DNA of 59,595 nucleotides from the NCBI GenBank assembly GCA_938041555.1, contig CALIAC010000003.1:1-59595 (forward strand), given 5' to 3'. Source of the stretch: an uncultured Candidatus Saccharibacteria bacterium (GTDB lineage: Bacteria; Patescibacteriota; Saccharimonadia; Saccharimonadales; Saccharimonadaceae). A program made the position numbers and the translations under genes. The notes beneath the pieces were generated by a model. That model did not search any database and was not told the origin of the DNA. It saw nothing but the letters and a program-made list of their open reading frames with translations. Positions within the stretch are counted from its first letter, which is position 1. Every line of letters starts with the position of its first letter. Below are positions 52,090 through 59,595 of this stretch, piece after piece.

Positions 52090-53031
52090 CTACGACACAA
52101 TAATTGTCCCTTGCTCACCGGCCACAGCAGCTGCGGCATGCTCTAGGTTGGCAATGATGGCGCGCCGACCAGACTTTGCCACAAAATTGAGCGCGGCCTG
52201 CACCTTCGGTAGCATACTACCCGACGCAAATTGCCCCTGCTCGGCATAAGCCTGCATCTCCTGGCTGGTCGTCCGGCCAATCGCACGGGCCTGCGGCGTA
52301 CCATAGTCGACCATCGCGTTATCGACGGCCGTGAGGATCACCAAGGCTTCGGCATCAATCGCATCAGCCACCACTGCAGCGGTAAAGTCCTTATCGATCA
52401 CCGCCTCGACGCCGGCCATACCCTGCGCCTCATTCTCAACCACCGGAATCCCGCCGCCGCCCGCTGTCACGACAGTCAAGCCAGCATCAAGCAAGGCACG
52501 CACCGCACCTTCTTCGACCACACGCTGCGGCCGAGGTGATGGCACGACGCGGCGCCAGCCTCGCCCCGCATCTTCTTTGAAGACGAAATCGCGCCCCGCT
52601 GCCGACTGCTGCGCCTCAGCCTCGGAAGCATAAAAGACCCCGATTGGCTTGGTAGGATTCGCAAACGCCGGGTCATTCGCATCCACCACCGTTTGTGTCA
52701 CCATCGTCACGGCGTGGTTTGGCATACCACGGCGAGCAAACTCGTTCGTCAGCGCCTGCTGCAGCCAGTAGCCGATCTCCCCCTGGCTCATCGCCCCGCA
52801 CGTATCAAGCGGCATCGTCGGCACCTCAGGAGTATTAATCGCCTCCTCATGGAGCACAATATTCCCCACCTGTGGCCCATTGCCATGGACGATCACCAGC
52901 CGATGCCCAGCCGCAATCAGCGGCACCAGCTGAGCTGCCGTCTCGCTCGCCACTCGCTGCTGCGCAGCCGCACTTGCTTCACCTTGTTTTTGGAGGGCGT
53001 TGCCGCCCAATGCAATCACAATTGTACTCAT
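52090..53031 (-). CDS. arcC: Carbamate kinase
   Basis: 313 residues. It has the amino-acid kinase fold: VIALGGNALQKQGE, HGNGPQVGNI, the PLDTCGAMSQGEIGYWLQQA segment and GGGGIPVV, then VIDKDFTAAVVADAIDAEAL. It transfers the phosphate of carbamoyl phosphate to ADP, making ATP, as the last step of arginine deimination. Its ATG follows the DDAH-like stop by one base, with a GAGG inside that gene's end, so translation is coupled. A terminator follows. Confidence 0.95.
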   Translation of the reverse strand: MSTIVIALGGNALQKQGEASAAAQQRVASETAAQLVPLIAAGHRLVIVHGNGPQVGNIVLHEEAINTPEVPTMPLDTCGAMSQGEIGYWLQQALTNEFARRGMPNHAVTMVTQTVVDANDPAFANPTKPIGVFYASEAEAQQSAAGRDFVFKEDAGRGWRRVVPSPRPQRVVEEGAVRALLDAGLTVVTAGGGGIPVVENEAQGMAGVEAVIDKDFTAAVVADAIDAEALVILTAVDNAMVDYGTPQARAIGRTTSQEMQAYAEQGQFASGSMLPKVQAALNFVAKSGRRAIIANLEHAAAAVAGEQGTIIVS

Positions 53032-53032
53032 C

Positions 53033-53806
53033 TTAAAACCTCAACGACATGCAGGTCAAACTGCCGGTTATTTTTTCAAATTCACTAGTATCGATTAGTT
53101 CTACGTGGTAGCCACAGTCGCGGATCTGCTGCTCAATCTTGGGAAAGCCCTGCGGCACGATCACCGTACCATTAATCCACAAGCTATTCACCGCATAGTA
53201 CTCATCGTCATCCACCACCAGCTTATTAAATGTTGCAAAGGCTGGGTGGTGCTCATAGGCCTTCGCGACAATCAAGTTGTTGTTATCTAAGTAAACCACA
53301 TCATCCTTCAGGTGCAGAATCCCTGTCACCTCAACCGTCTCGGCCGTCATGCCATAGCGCTCAAGAATAGCAGTGATCTGCTCGGCCGCCGCTTGATTGG
53401 TGCGGTGGCTTAGGCCAATGTAGTAGTGGTCGCCCACCATCATAATATCGCCAGGGTCGACAGTACCCGGTGCCTCGACCTGCTCAATCGTATCATAATG
53501 CTGGCTGAGCGCCTGGCGCAAATCGGGCAAGCTCGCCTCACCGCGCCGACTCTCCGCCCCAGGCCGCGACAAAATCGCCACCCCATGCGGCGTACATAGA
53601 GCATTATCCTCAATAAAGACGCTATCCGGATACTCCTCATTGGGCTCTAAGACCGTCACCTCAAGGCCGCACTGGCGGAGCAGCGCAACGTACTGATCGT
53701 ACTGCTGCATTGCCCGCTCATAGTCTGGCTTCCCCTTCTCCGGCGTCTGGCTAATGCCGTTGATCAAGCTACGGCTTGGCCGGCGGGTAATCGCGTAATG
53801 AAACAT
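53033..53806 (-). CDS. Dimethylarginine dimethylaminohydrolase-like guanidino-group enzyme
   Basis: 257 residues from the ATG at 53806 (SD AAAGGAG). The guanidine-modifying fold shows YPDSVFIEDNALCTPHGV, the catalytic His region EVTGILHLKDDVVYLD and the C-terminal Cys in GSLTCMSLRF, as in DDAH. DDAH hydrolyses N-omega-methylated arginines to citrulline and methylamines; other members act on arginine or other guanidines. It sits between arcD and arcC, so it may supply citrulline from methylarginine to the pathway (inference). It is not arginine deiminase itself, which is encoded by the first gene. Confidence 0.85.
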   Translation of the reverse strand: MFHYAITRRPSRSLINGISQTPEKGKPDYERAMQQYDQYVALLRQCGLEVTVLEPNEEYPDSVFIEDNALCTPHGVAILSRPGAESRRGEASLPDLRQALSQHYDTIEQVEAPGTVDPGDIMMVGDHYYIGLSHRTNQAAAEQITAILERYGMTAETVEVTGILHLKDDVVYLDNNNLIVAKAYEHHPAFATFNKLVVDDDEYYAVNSLWINGTVIVPQGFPKIEQQIRDCGYHVELIDTSEFEKITGSLTCMSLRF

Positions 53807-53866
53807 CACACTCCTTTCTCTTATGCAATGCGGTGCGCCTTTCTCGGCGCACCGCATGATTACTTG

Positions 53867-55342
53867 TTAGTTAAACAGCTTGGGCATCGTAATACCAAGT
53901 GTTTTATCCAGCCCACCAGTCAGCAGCTGGAATAGCGCATAGGCGAGCGCTACCAGTAGTGCTGCGACGAGCAGCCACTCAAGCGTCGTAAATGGCTTCT
54001 TGCCTTGCTGCTTGCGCATCAGGCCATAGACCACAATACCCGGCACATACAAGAACACCGTCACCAGTAAGTTTTCCACTCCCGCGGCATAGACCAGCCA
54101 GACGCTATACACACTAGCCATCACACCAACAAAGATATTGGCCGCCCGACCCTTCGTCTCTGGCTTCTCGAGAGCCGAGTACTTCAGCTGATAGAAGGCC
54201 GTCAAGGCATAAGGCACAAGAATTGCCGATGTCGCAATCGCAATACCAATGTTATACACCGAGCCACTCGTCAGCGGTATCGTCAGGATAAAAAACTGCA
54301 CCAAAGCGTTGGTCACCAGCAGCGAGTTCTTTGGCACGCCAACCTTGTTCTCTTTGGCAAAAAACGTCGGAAAAGTGCCAACCTTTGCCGCTTGGTAGGG
54401 CAGCTCAGCCGCAAACATCGTCCAAGCCAGCCAGCCACCAAGCACCGCAATGATCAAGCCACTATTGACCAGCCAGGCGCCCCACGGCCCAACCACCTTC
54501 TCGAGCAAGAGCGCCATCGCTGGGTCTTTGAGGCCAGCCAGCTCCGGCTGCGTTGCCACGCCGAAGGCGAGGACGGTCATCAAGACATAGAGCGCAAGCA
54601 CAGCCGCAAAACCAATGAAAGTCGCCTTAACGACATCGCTGCGCTGCTTAGCCCGGCCAGAGAACACAACCGCACCCTCGATACCAATGAACACCCAGAC
54701 GGTAACGATCATCATGCTCTGCACCTGGCTGAGCACCGACCCAAGACTGAAATTACTGCCAGCCAAGCCCCAGAGATCCTTCGAGAAGATATTAAGCTTA
54801 AAGGCAGCAATAATCGCCACAAGGAAGACCATCAGCGGGACAATCTTGGCAATCGTGATGAGCAAGTTCACTACACTCGCCGTGCGCACACCACGGAGAA
54901 TCAGGCAATGCACACCCCAGAGCAGGATAGACATACCAATCGCCGAGGCCCAGTTTTGGCCGTCAGCAAACAGCTGCGGGAAGAAATAGCCAAGCGCCGA
55001 GAAGGCAGTCACGGCATAGGCGATGTTGCCAATCCAGGCTGAGATCCAATACCCCCAAGCCGAGTTGAACCCAACATATTTGCCAAACCCTGCCTCGGCA
55101 TAGCTATAGATGCCGGCGTCAAGGTCGGGGCGCTTCTCAGCAAGATTGCGAAAACTCAGGACGAGGAACACCATCCCGACCCCAGTAACGAGCCACGCGA
55201 TAATCGTCGCCAGTGGCCCAGCCGACTCTGCGGTATTACGGACAAGATTGAAGATACCAGCCCCAATCATGCTGCCGATAACAAGCCCGGTGAGTGATCG
55301 CCACCCCAGCTTGCTCTCTTGTTGTGTTTGTTGTGTTGTCAT
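53867..55342 (-). CDS. arcD: Arginine/ornithine antiporter (APC family)
   Basis: 491 residues with about 13 hydrophobic segments. The first is WRSLTGLVIGSMIGAGIFNL, the Gly-rich substrate loop of the basic-amino-acid antiporters, then SYAEAGFGKYVGFNSAWGYW and WVFIGIEGAVVFSGRA. It exchanges arginine for ornithine and so closes the deiminase cycle. An AGGGGG lies eight bases before the ATG. 31 bases after arcB. Confidence 0.9.
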   Translation of the reverse strand: MTTQQTQQESKLGWRSLTGLVIGSMIGAGIFNLVRNTAESAGPLATIIAWLVTGVGMVFLVLSFRNLAEKRPDLDAGIYSYAEAGFGKYVGFNSAWGYWISAWIGNIAYAVTAFSALGYFFPQLFADGQNWASAIGMSILLWGVHCLILRGVRTASVVNLLITIAKIVPLMVFLVAIIAAFKLNIFSKDLWGLAGSNFSLGSVLSQVQSMMIVTVWVFIGIEGAVVFSGRAKQRSDVVKATFIGFAAVLALYVLMTVLAFGVATQPELAGLKDPAMALLLEKVVGPWGAWLVNSGLIIAVLGGWLAWTMFAAELPYQAAKVGTFPTFFAKENKVGVPKNSLLVTNALVQFFILTIPLTSGSVYNIGIAIATSAILVPYALTAFYQLKYSALEKPETKGRAANIFVGVMASVYSVWLVYAAGVENLLVTVFLYVPGIVVYGLMRKQQGKKPFTTLEWLLVAALLVALAYALFQLLTGGLDKTLGITMPKLFN

Positions 55343-55373
55343 ATGTGAGGCCCCCTATGCCTCAGTTACTTTG

Positions 55374-56369
55374 TTATAACGTCAGTGCCATCACTGCCTT
55401 GATCGTATGCATGCGGTTCTCCGCTTCGTCGAAGACCACACTGTGCTCGCTGCGGAACACCTCGTCCGTCACTTCCATACTCTCGAGGCCGTAGTCTTGG
55501 TAGATCTTCAGCCCCGTCTCGGTATTGAGATCGTGGAAGGCCGGTAAGCAGTGCAAGAACTTAACGTGTGGATTGTGTGTTTCATCGAGCATGGCACGAT
55601 TCACTTGGTAAGGCTTAAGCAAGGCAATCCGCTCAGCGAACTGCGCCTCCTCACCCATCGACACCCACACGTCGGTATAGATCGCATCAGCTCCCTCCAG
55701 AGCCGTCACGCGGTCATCCGTCACGGTAATCTGTGCGCCAGTCTCGGCGGCAATTGCCCGAGCGAGATCAACCAGCTCACTGCTCGGGTGCAGCTCAGCT
55801 GGCGCTAAGATACGGAAGTCAACACCCATCTTGGCCGAGCCAATCATCAAGCTGTTCGCCATATTATTGCGCCCATCACCGACAAAGACCAGCTTCGTGC
55901 CAGCCAGCGGCCCAACATGCTCCTCAAGCGTCATAAAGTCGGCCAAAATCTGCGTCGGGTGGAACTGGTCGGTCAAACCATTCCACACTGGTACGCCAGC
56001 GTGCTTGGCCAAGTCTTCCACTGTCGAGTGCTTAAAGCCGCGGAACTCAATCCCATCAAACATCCGGCCCAGTACCTTCGCGGTGTCCTCAACCGACTCC
56101 TTCTTGCCGAGCTGGATGTCATCCTTACCGAGAAACTCTGGCGCAACCCCGAGGTCATTGGCCGCGACCGTAAAGGCACAGCGCGTGCGTGTCGAGTTCT
56201 TCTCAAACAAGAGGGCGACTTGCTTACCCTCGTGTAAGCGGTGCGGCACGCCCTCGCGCTTAAGCTTCTTAAGCTCGTGCGCGGTGTCGAGCATCTGCCG
56301 GATTTCCTCTGATGAAAAGTCCTTGAGGGCTAGGAATGAGCGGTTTTTTAGATTGGTTGGTAGGTTCAT
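55374..56369 (-). CDS. arcB: Ornithine carbamoyltransferase (catabolic)
   Basis: 331 residues. The carbamoyl-phosphate motif FEKNSTRTRC, FRGFKHSTVEDLAKHAGVPV, the FHPTQILADFMTLEEH motif and the ornithine-binding HCLPAFHD are intact. It converts citrulline and phosphate to ornithine and carbamoyl phosphate. Its ATG directly follows the arcA stop, so translation is coupled. Confidence 0.95.
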   Translation of the reverse strand: MNLPTNLKNRSFLALKDFSSEEIRQMLDTAHELKKLKREGVPHRLHEGKQVALLFEKNSTRTRCAFTVAANDLGVAPEFLGKDDIQLGKKESVEDTAKVLGRMFDGIEFRGFKHSTVEDLAKHAGVPVWNGLTDQFHPTQILADFMTLEEHVGPLAGTKLVFVGDGRNNMANSLMIGSAKMGVDFRILAPAELHPSSELVDLARAIAAETGAQITVTDDRVTALEGADAIYTDVWVSMGEEAQFAERIALLKPYQVNRAMLDETHNPHVKFLHCLPAFHDLNTETGLKIYQDYGLESMEVTDEVFRSEHSVVFDEAENRMHTIKAVMALTL

Positions 56370-57605
56370 TTACACATCCTCTCGTATTAGTGGCATACTC
56401 ATGCAGCGTGGCCCGCCACGGCCCCGGCCAAGCTCCGAGCCAGTAATCTCCAGCACTTCGACGCCTGCCTCACGCAGTTTTTGGTTGGTGACGTAGTTGC
56501 GGTCGTAGGTGACCACCACCCCAGGAGCAATCGCCAAGGTATTGCTACCGTCATTCCACTGCTCGCGCGCTGCAGCGATATCGTCACCGCCACCGCATTC
56601 GATCAAGGTAATCGACGGCACGCCAAGGGCTTGGCTGAGCACCTGCTCAAGATTATGTTCTTTGGTAATAGTTGGGTAGGCCTGCCCGTCTGCCTTATGC
56701 AAGACGAAGATATTCATCCGCCCCTCAAAGCCTCGAATCTCTGGGTGGATGGTAAATTTATCGTGGTCAATCATCGTAAAGACGGTATCCAGATGCATAA
56801 AGGCGTGACTCTTAGGAATCTCAAGCGCAATCACCGTGTCAAAATTCGACTCGGCAAAGAGCTTCGTCGCCATCAGCTCAATCGCCTCTGGCGAGGTGCG
56901 CTCACTAATACCGATGGCCATCGTGTGGTTATTAAGCACCAGCTCATCACCGCCCTCAATCGAGAATGGTTGGCTTCGGTCATACCAAACCGGCACATTC
57001 TTGCCAGCAAAGCGCGGATGGAAATCGATAATATAGCGCATAAAGAGCGACTCACGCCGCCGAGCTGGCCAGTGCATCTTGTTGATCGTCAGACCTTGGC
57101 CAATCGCCGCTGCTGGGTCGCGCGTGAAGTATAGGTTGGGCATTGGGTCGAGATAGAAGGGATATTGCTCATGCGCCACCATCGTGTGGAGTTGCTGCTG
57201 CTCAGGCGGCAGGCTAATCTCATCTTTGCGCACCCCCGCCATCAGCTTGCGCACCATCTGGCGTGGCTCCATGCTCAGCAAATACTCGGCAAGCGTCCGC
57301 GATGCGCGTTGGTTGTCTTGTTTTGACGCTACCAGCATCTCAACAACAAATTGCCGCCGCACTGCTTCGTCAGCAAGTGCCTCGGCGGCAAGTTCATCCA
57401 AGTACAACACTTCGACCCCACGCGAGCGGAGCAGCTCCGCGAAGCGATCATGCTCCTCCTGCGCAACCTTGAGATACGGAATATCGTCAAACAATAGGCG
57501 CTGCAAATGTTCTGGCGTGAGATGCTCGAGCTCCTCACCCGGCCGATGCAAGAGCACTGTCTTCAACCGGCCAATTTCTGATGTAATATGAATTGGATCG
57601 TCCAC
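56370..57605 (-). CDS. arcA: Arginine deiminase
   Basis: 411 residues. Catalytic features: NLYFTRDPAAAIGQGLTIN, the EGGDELVLNN segment, HLDTVFTMIDHDKF and the nucleophilic Cys in RGGPRCMSMPL near the C-terminus. It hydrolyses arginine to citrulline and ammonia. GTG start with SD AGGGGG five bases upstream. First gene of the operon, with a TTGCAC -35 and TACAAT -10. Confidence 0.96.
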   Translation of the reverse strand: MDDPIHITSEIGRLKTVLLHRPGEELEHLTPEHLQRLLFDDIPYLKVAQEEHDRFAELLRSRGVEVLYLDELAAEALADEAVRRQFVVEMLVASKQDNQRASRTLAEYLLSMEPRQMVRKLMAGVRKDEISLPPEQQQLHTMVAHEQYPFYLDPMPNLYFTRDPAAAIGQGLTINKMHWPARRRESLFMRYIIDFHPRFAGKNVPVWYDRSQPFSIEGGDELVLNNHTMAIGISERTSPEAIELMATKLFAESNFDTVIALEIPKSHAFMHLDTVFTMIDHDKFTIHPEIRGFEGRMNIFVLHKADGQAYPTITKEHNLEQVLSQALGVPSITLIECGGGDDIAAAREQWNDGSNTLAIAPGVVVTYDRNYVTNQKLREAGVEVLEITGSELGRGRGGPRCMSMPLIREDV

Positions 57606-57640
57606 CTTTTCCCCCTGTGTGGCTTATAGTTGATGCTTTC

Positions 57641-57668
57641 ATTGTAGCATGTTCTGAGGTAAGTGCAA
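57641..57668 (-). promoter_or_regulatory. Promoter of the arginine operon
   Basis: TTGCAC (57668-57663), a 16-base spacer and TACAAT (57646-57641), followed by a leader of about 29 bases. No ArgR-type operator is obvious. Confidence 0.55.
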
Positions 57669-57760
57669 TGGATAACAGGTGTCACGAATATGAAACTGAA
57701 TGATGAATCACAAAAGCTTATTTTTGCTATTATTACCATAATAGTCTATCATGGTTTTGT

Positions 57761-58141
57761 ATGAGGCAGGGGTCTATCACAACAAATGGAGTTATTCTTC
57801 ATCACCACGAGAATGCAACTATTGTCTACCTTACACAACAAGGCTATGATATTACAATCATTCCACCCGATCAACGAAAAGGAGTCCATACACCAGACAT
57901 TATCATGCTCAACAAGCGGTGGGAGATGAAATGTCCAATCGGCCGAAGTCCACACACTATCAAACGCGCATTTAAGGTTGCGATTCATCAATCTGAGTAC
58001 ATTATTTTTGACCTTCGTCGATCGAAAATAACCGATGCAGTTAATATTGCCCGACTTAAGAAAGAGTTTCATGATATCAAACGAGTCAAACGGCTGATTA
58101 TTATTCCAAAGTCAAAGAAGATTATTGACATCAGTAAATAA
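57761..58141 (+). CDS. Stand-alone CdiA-CT-like nuclease-fold protein
   Basis: 126 residues. The sequence YDITIIPPDQRKGVHTPDII, LNKRWEMKCPIGRSPHTIKR and a late SEYIIFDLRR match the C-terminal tRNA-nuclease domain of CdiA-type contact toxins (PD-(D/E)XK fold: Asp of TPD, then the EXK of WEMKCP). Here it stands alone without a delivery domain. It is rich in Ile/Lys/His and AT-richer than its neighbours, suggesting transfer. The start is uncertain: ATG 57761 has no SD, but TATCAT lies near. No immunity gene is obvious beside it. In other organisms similar free-standing domains occur on mobile elements. Confidence 0.6.
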   Translation: MRQGSITTNGVILHHHENATIVYLTQQGYDITIIPPDQRKGVHTPDIIMLNKRWEMKCPIGRSPHTIKRAFKVAIHQSEYIIFDLRRSKITDAVNIARLKKEFHDIKRVKRLIIIPKSKKIIDISK

Positions 58142-58161
58142 TTCCGCTACTATTTAGACAC

Positions 58162-58199
58162 GGGGTGGCGTCACCGTGGTTCTGCGGAGACGACACCCC
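58162..58199. terminator. Hairpin between convergent genes
   Basis: GGGGTGGCGTC (58162-58172) pairs with GACGACACCCC (58189-58199) with one mismatch; no long T run follows, so a terminator role is probable but not certain. Confidence 0.5.
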
Positions 58200-58245
58200 T
58201 ATCTTGATACTATCATCACTCTACCAACTGCGTACCAGCCGTTGG

Positions 58246-58869
58246 TTATTTTTTTGCGGTCATAACCGCCAAGCTCGCCTCCACCCGGCAGCGGAATCTA
58301 GGGTGCATCTGTAACCACGCATCGGCTGCCCGGGCCGCGCCAGGCAGCGCCTCATTGGCATAATCATCCACCACCAGCACTGCATCAGGAATCAGCTTCG
58401 GCGCCACGAGCCGGAGTGAGTCCATAATCGACTGGTAATAGTCGCCATCGAGAAAGGCAAACATAATATCCTCCGGCACATCCTGCGGGGTAAGCTCGGC
58501 AAACCACGCCTTGTGCACCACTGGCGGGCGCAGCCCGGCTTTCTTGAACTGCTGGAAAAATCCCTTGCGCGTTGCAGCAAGCTCCCCTGCCACAAACTGC
58601 TCACCAGCTGCGCTTACATCTTGTGTCGTCTTCTCTGGCAAGCCAGCAAACGAATCATAGACATGAAAGACCCCCGCATACTGGTAGGCATCAAGCAAGC
58701 GCCGAATAAACAAGCTCGTCGTCCCCACATAGCAGCCAAATTCAACAACCGACCCCTGGCAGCCAGCCCTAAGAAGTCGCTCGAGCTCGCAGAGCAAAAC
58801 CCGCAGCTCGCGCTCGTCCACTTGGTCGGAGATGATTGGGTAGGTGCGGAGAAGTTGGTCGGTAATCAT
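58246..58869 (-). CDS. TylF/macrocin O-methyltransferase-like protein
   Basis: 207 residues. It has SVVEFGCYVGTTSLFIRRLL (SAM-binding motif I), FHVYDSFAGLPEKTTQD (the DSFxGLP hallmark of the TylF family), FAFLDGDYYQSIMDSLRL and VLVVDDYA (DD metal residues). TylF proteins O-methylate sugars or small molecules. No glycosylation cluster is adjacent; the substrate is unknown. Confidence 0.87.
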   Translation of the reverse strand: MITDQLLRTYPIISDQVDERELRVLLCELERLLRAGCQGSVVEFGCYVGTTSLFIRRLLDAYQYAGVFHVYDSFAGLPEKTTQDVSAAGEQFVAGELAATRKGFFQQFKKAGLRPPVVHKAWFAELTPQDVPEDIMFAFLDGDYYQSIMDSLRLVAPKLIPDAVLVVDDYANEALPGAARAADAWLQMHPRFRCRVEASLAVMTAKK

Positions 58870-59010
58870 TATTGGCTACTATAGCAAATAATTGCCTATG
58901 ATGCTATTACCCGGCTTATTTTGGTGCTTTCTCCCGTACATATCCCATTTGTATGCCATTTGATCGAAATTATTCTGGCGAGCATGACCAGTATACGGTA
59001 TACTATAGAC

Positions 59011-59472
59011 ATGAAAGTCACCAGCCCCGCCTTCAACAACAACGCCAAAATACCAAAGATCTATTCGCGCTTCGGCGGCAACCAGCGACCACCTCTCGCC
59101 ATCAGCGATGCCCCTGATGGTACGCAGAGCCTTGCTGTGGTGTGCTATAGTCCCGACGCACCCTTCATTGGCGGCTTCTACCATTGGATCGTCTGGAATC
59201 TCCCACCCACCACCACAGAAATCGGTAGCGACTACCTCCCCCACGGCGCCATCGAAGGCACCACCACCTGGGGTAAGCCTGGCTGGGGTGGCCCACACCC
59301 TACCTTTGGCACACACCGCTATCAATTCTTCGTCTATGCGCTCAACACTGTGCTCGACCTCCCCGCCAAAACACGCCCTAAAAAATTCTCCAAAGCAATC
59401 GCCCCACACATCATCGAGCGCACCATGCTGACAGGAAACTTTGGCGCACTGGACATATTTGATTTGCGGTAA
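59011..59472 (+). CDS. PEBP/YbhB-YbcL family protein
   Basis: 153 residues from the ATG at 59011 (TATACT six bases before). The phosphatidylethanolamine-binding protein motifs DAPDGTQSLAVVCYSPDAPF (DPDAP-like), HWIVWNLPPTT, GPHPTFGTHRYQFFVYAL are present (in bacteria YbhB/YbcL). The role is unclear; it may bind lipids or inhibit kinases/proteases. Complete in the window. Confidence 0.93.
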   Translation: MKVTSPAFNNNAKIPKIYSRFGGNQRPPLAISDAPDGTQSLAVVCYSPDAPFIGGFYHWIVWNLPPTTTEIGSDYLPHGAIEGTTTWGKPGWGGPHPTFGTHRYQFFVYALNTVLDLPAKTRPKKFSKAIAPHIIERTMLTGNFGALDIFDLR

Positions 59473-59595
59473 TATCGGTAGAGTAGGTAGGGTACTCGCA
59501 CCCCATTGGTTTCAAGCTCATCTACTCTTATCCACTGCTTCTTTGGGTGACACTATACGTCTACATAAAGTATGTCATTCAGTTTATTCATCACA

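Overview
The window looks like a chromosomal piece of a small-genome, ultra-reduced bacterium, most plausibly of the Saccharibacteria (TM7) within the Candidate Phyla Radiation. This is inferred from gene content and style, not from a marker search. The signs are compact core enzymes (TilS of about 282 residues, MutY without its iron-sulfur Cys cluster, LepA cut after domain II), tightly packed genes on both strands, many small membrane proteins, and an arginine deiminase operon of the kind reported in host-associated Saccharibacteria. A striking trait is that about 26 genes have a sigma70-like -10 box (usually TATACT or TATAAT) only 6-9 bases before the start codon, which predicts leaderless mRNAs; operon-internal genes instead carry clear Shine-Dalgarno (SD) sites.

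Layout. 1-2.7 kb: the end of an unknown gene with a G9 tract, a GrpB-family gene and three consecutive Nudix hydrolases. 2.7-8.7 kb (minus strand): tilS, ftsH, murJ, a truncated lepA and a membrane protein. 8.7-13.7 kb: a flavoprotein reductase lacking its redox cysteines, three tRNAs with CAU anticodons (elongator Met, initiator fMet, probable Ile2, the TilS substrate), an FtsB/DivIC protein and a gene broken by an in-frame TAA. 14-20.7 kb: murC, MazG, a winged-helix/degenerate-Nudix regulator divergent from a CYTH protein, trmB, tsaC and mscS. 20.8-26.3 kb: envelope proteins, including a tandem pair of a novel tail-anchored family, a secreted-protein pair, a zinc metalloprotease and a VIT1/CCC1 transporter. 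26.5-36.9 kb: mutY, a Y-family polymerase, an inositol-monophosphatase-like enzyme, alpha/beta hydrolases, an MBL-fold protein, aspS with two partners, and a CBS-domain membrane protein.

37-45.5 kb is accessory and partly decayed: a DsbA-like thioredoxin, a histidine kinase broken at its catalytic His and fused to a winged-helix gene, a glycosyltransferase remnant, and a lipase truncated just after its GHSLGG elbow, preceded by four tandem paralogues of an N-terminally anchored, externally facing protein. This last locus is the best candidate for an undescribed system (possibly toxin/immunity-like) and looks AT-richer than its surroundings. 45.5-52 kb: a Nudix enzyme, tyrS, an APH-like kinase and an ABC transporter/PadR/PspC envelope operon. 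52-57.6 kb: the arginine operon arcA-arcB-arcD-DDAH-like-arcC, which would convert arginine to ornithine, ammonia, CO2 and ATP. The right end has a stand-alone CdiA-CT-like nuclease, a TylF-like methyltransferase and a PEBP-family protein.

No CRISPR array, insertion sequence, transposase, integrase or rRNA was seen.
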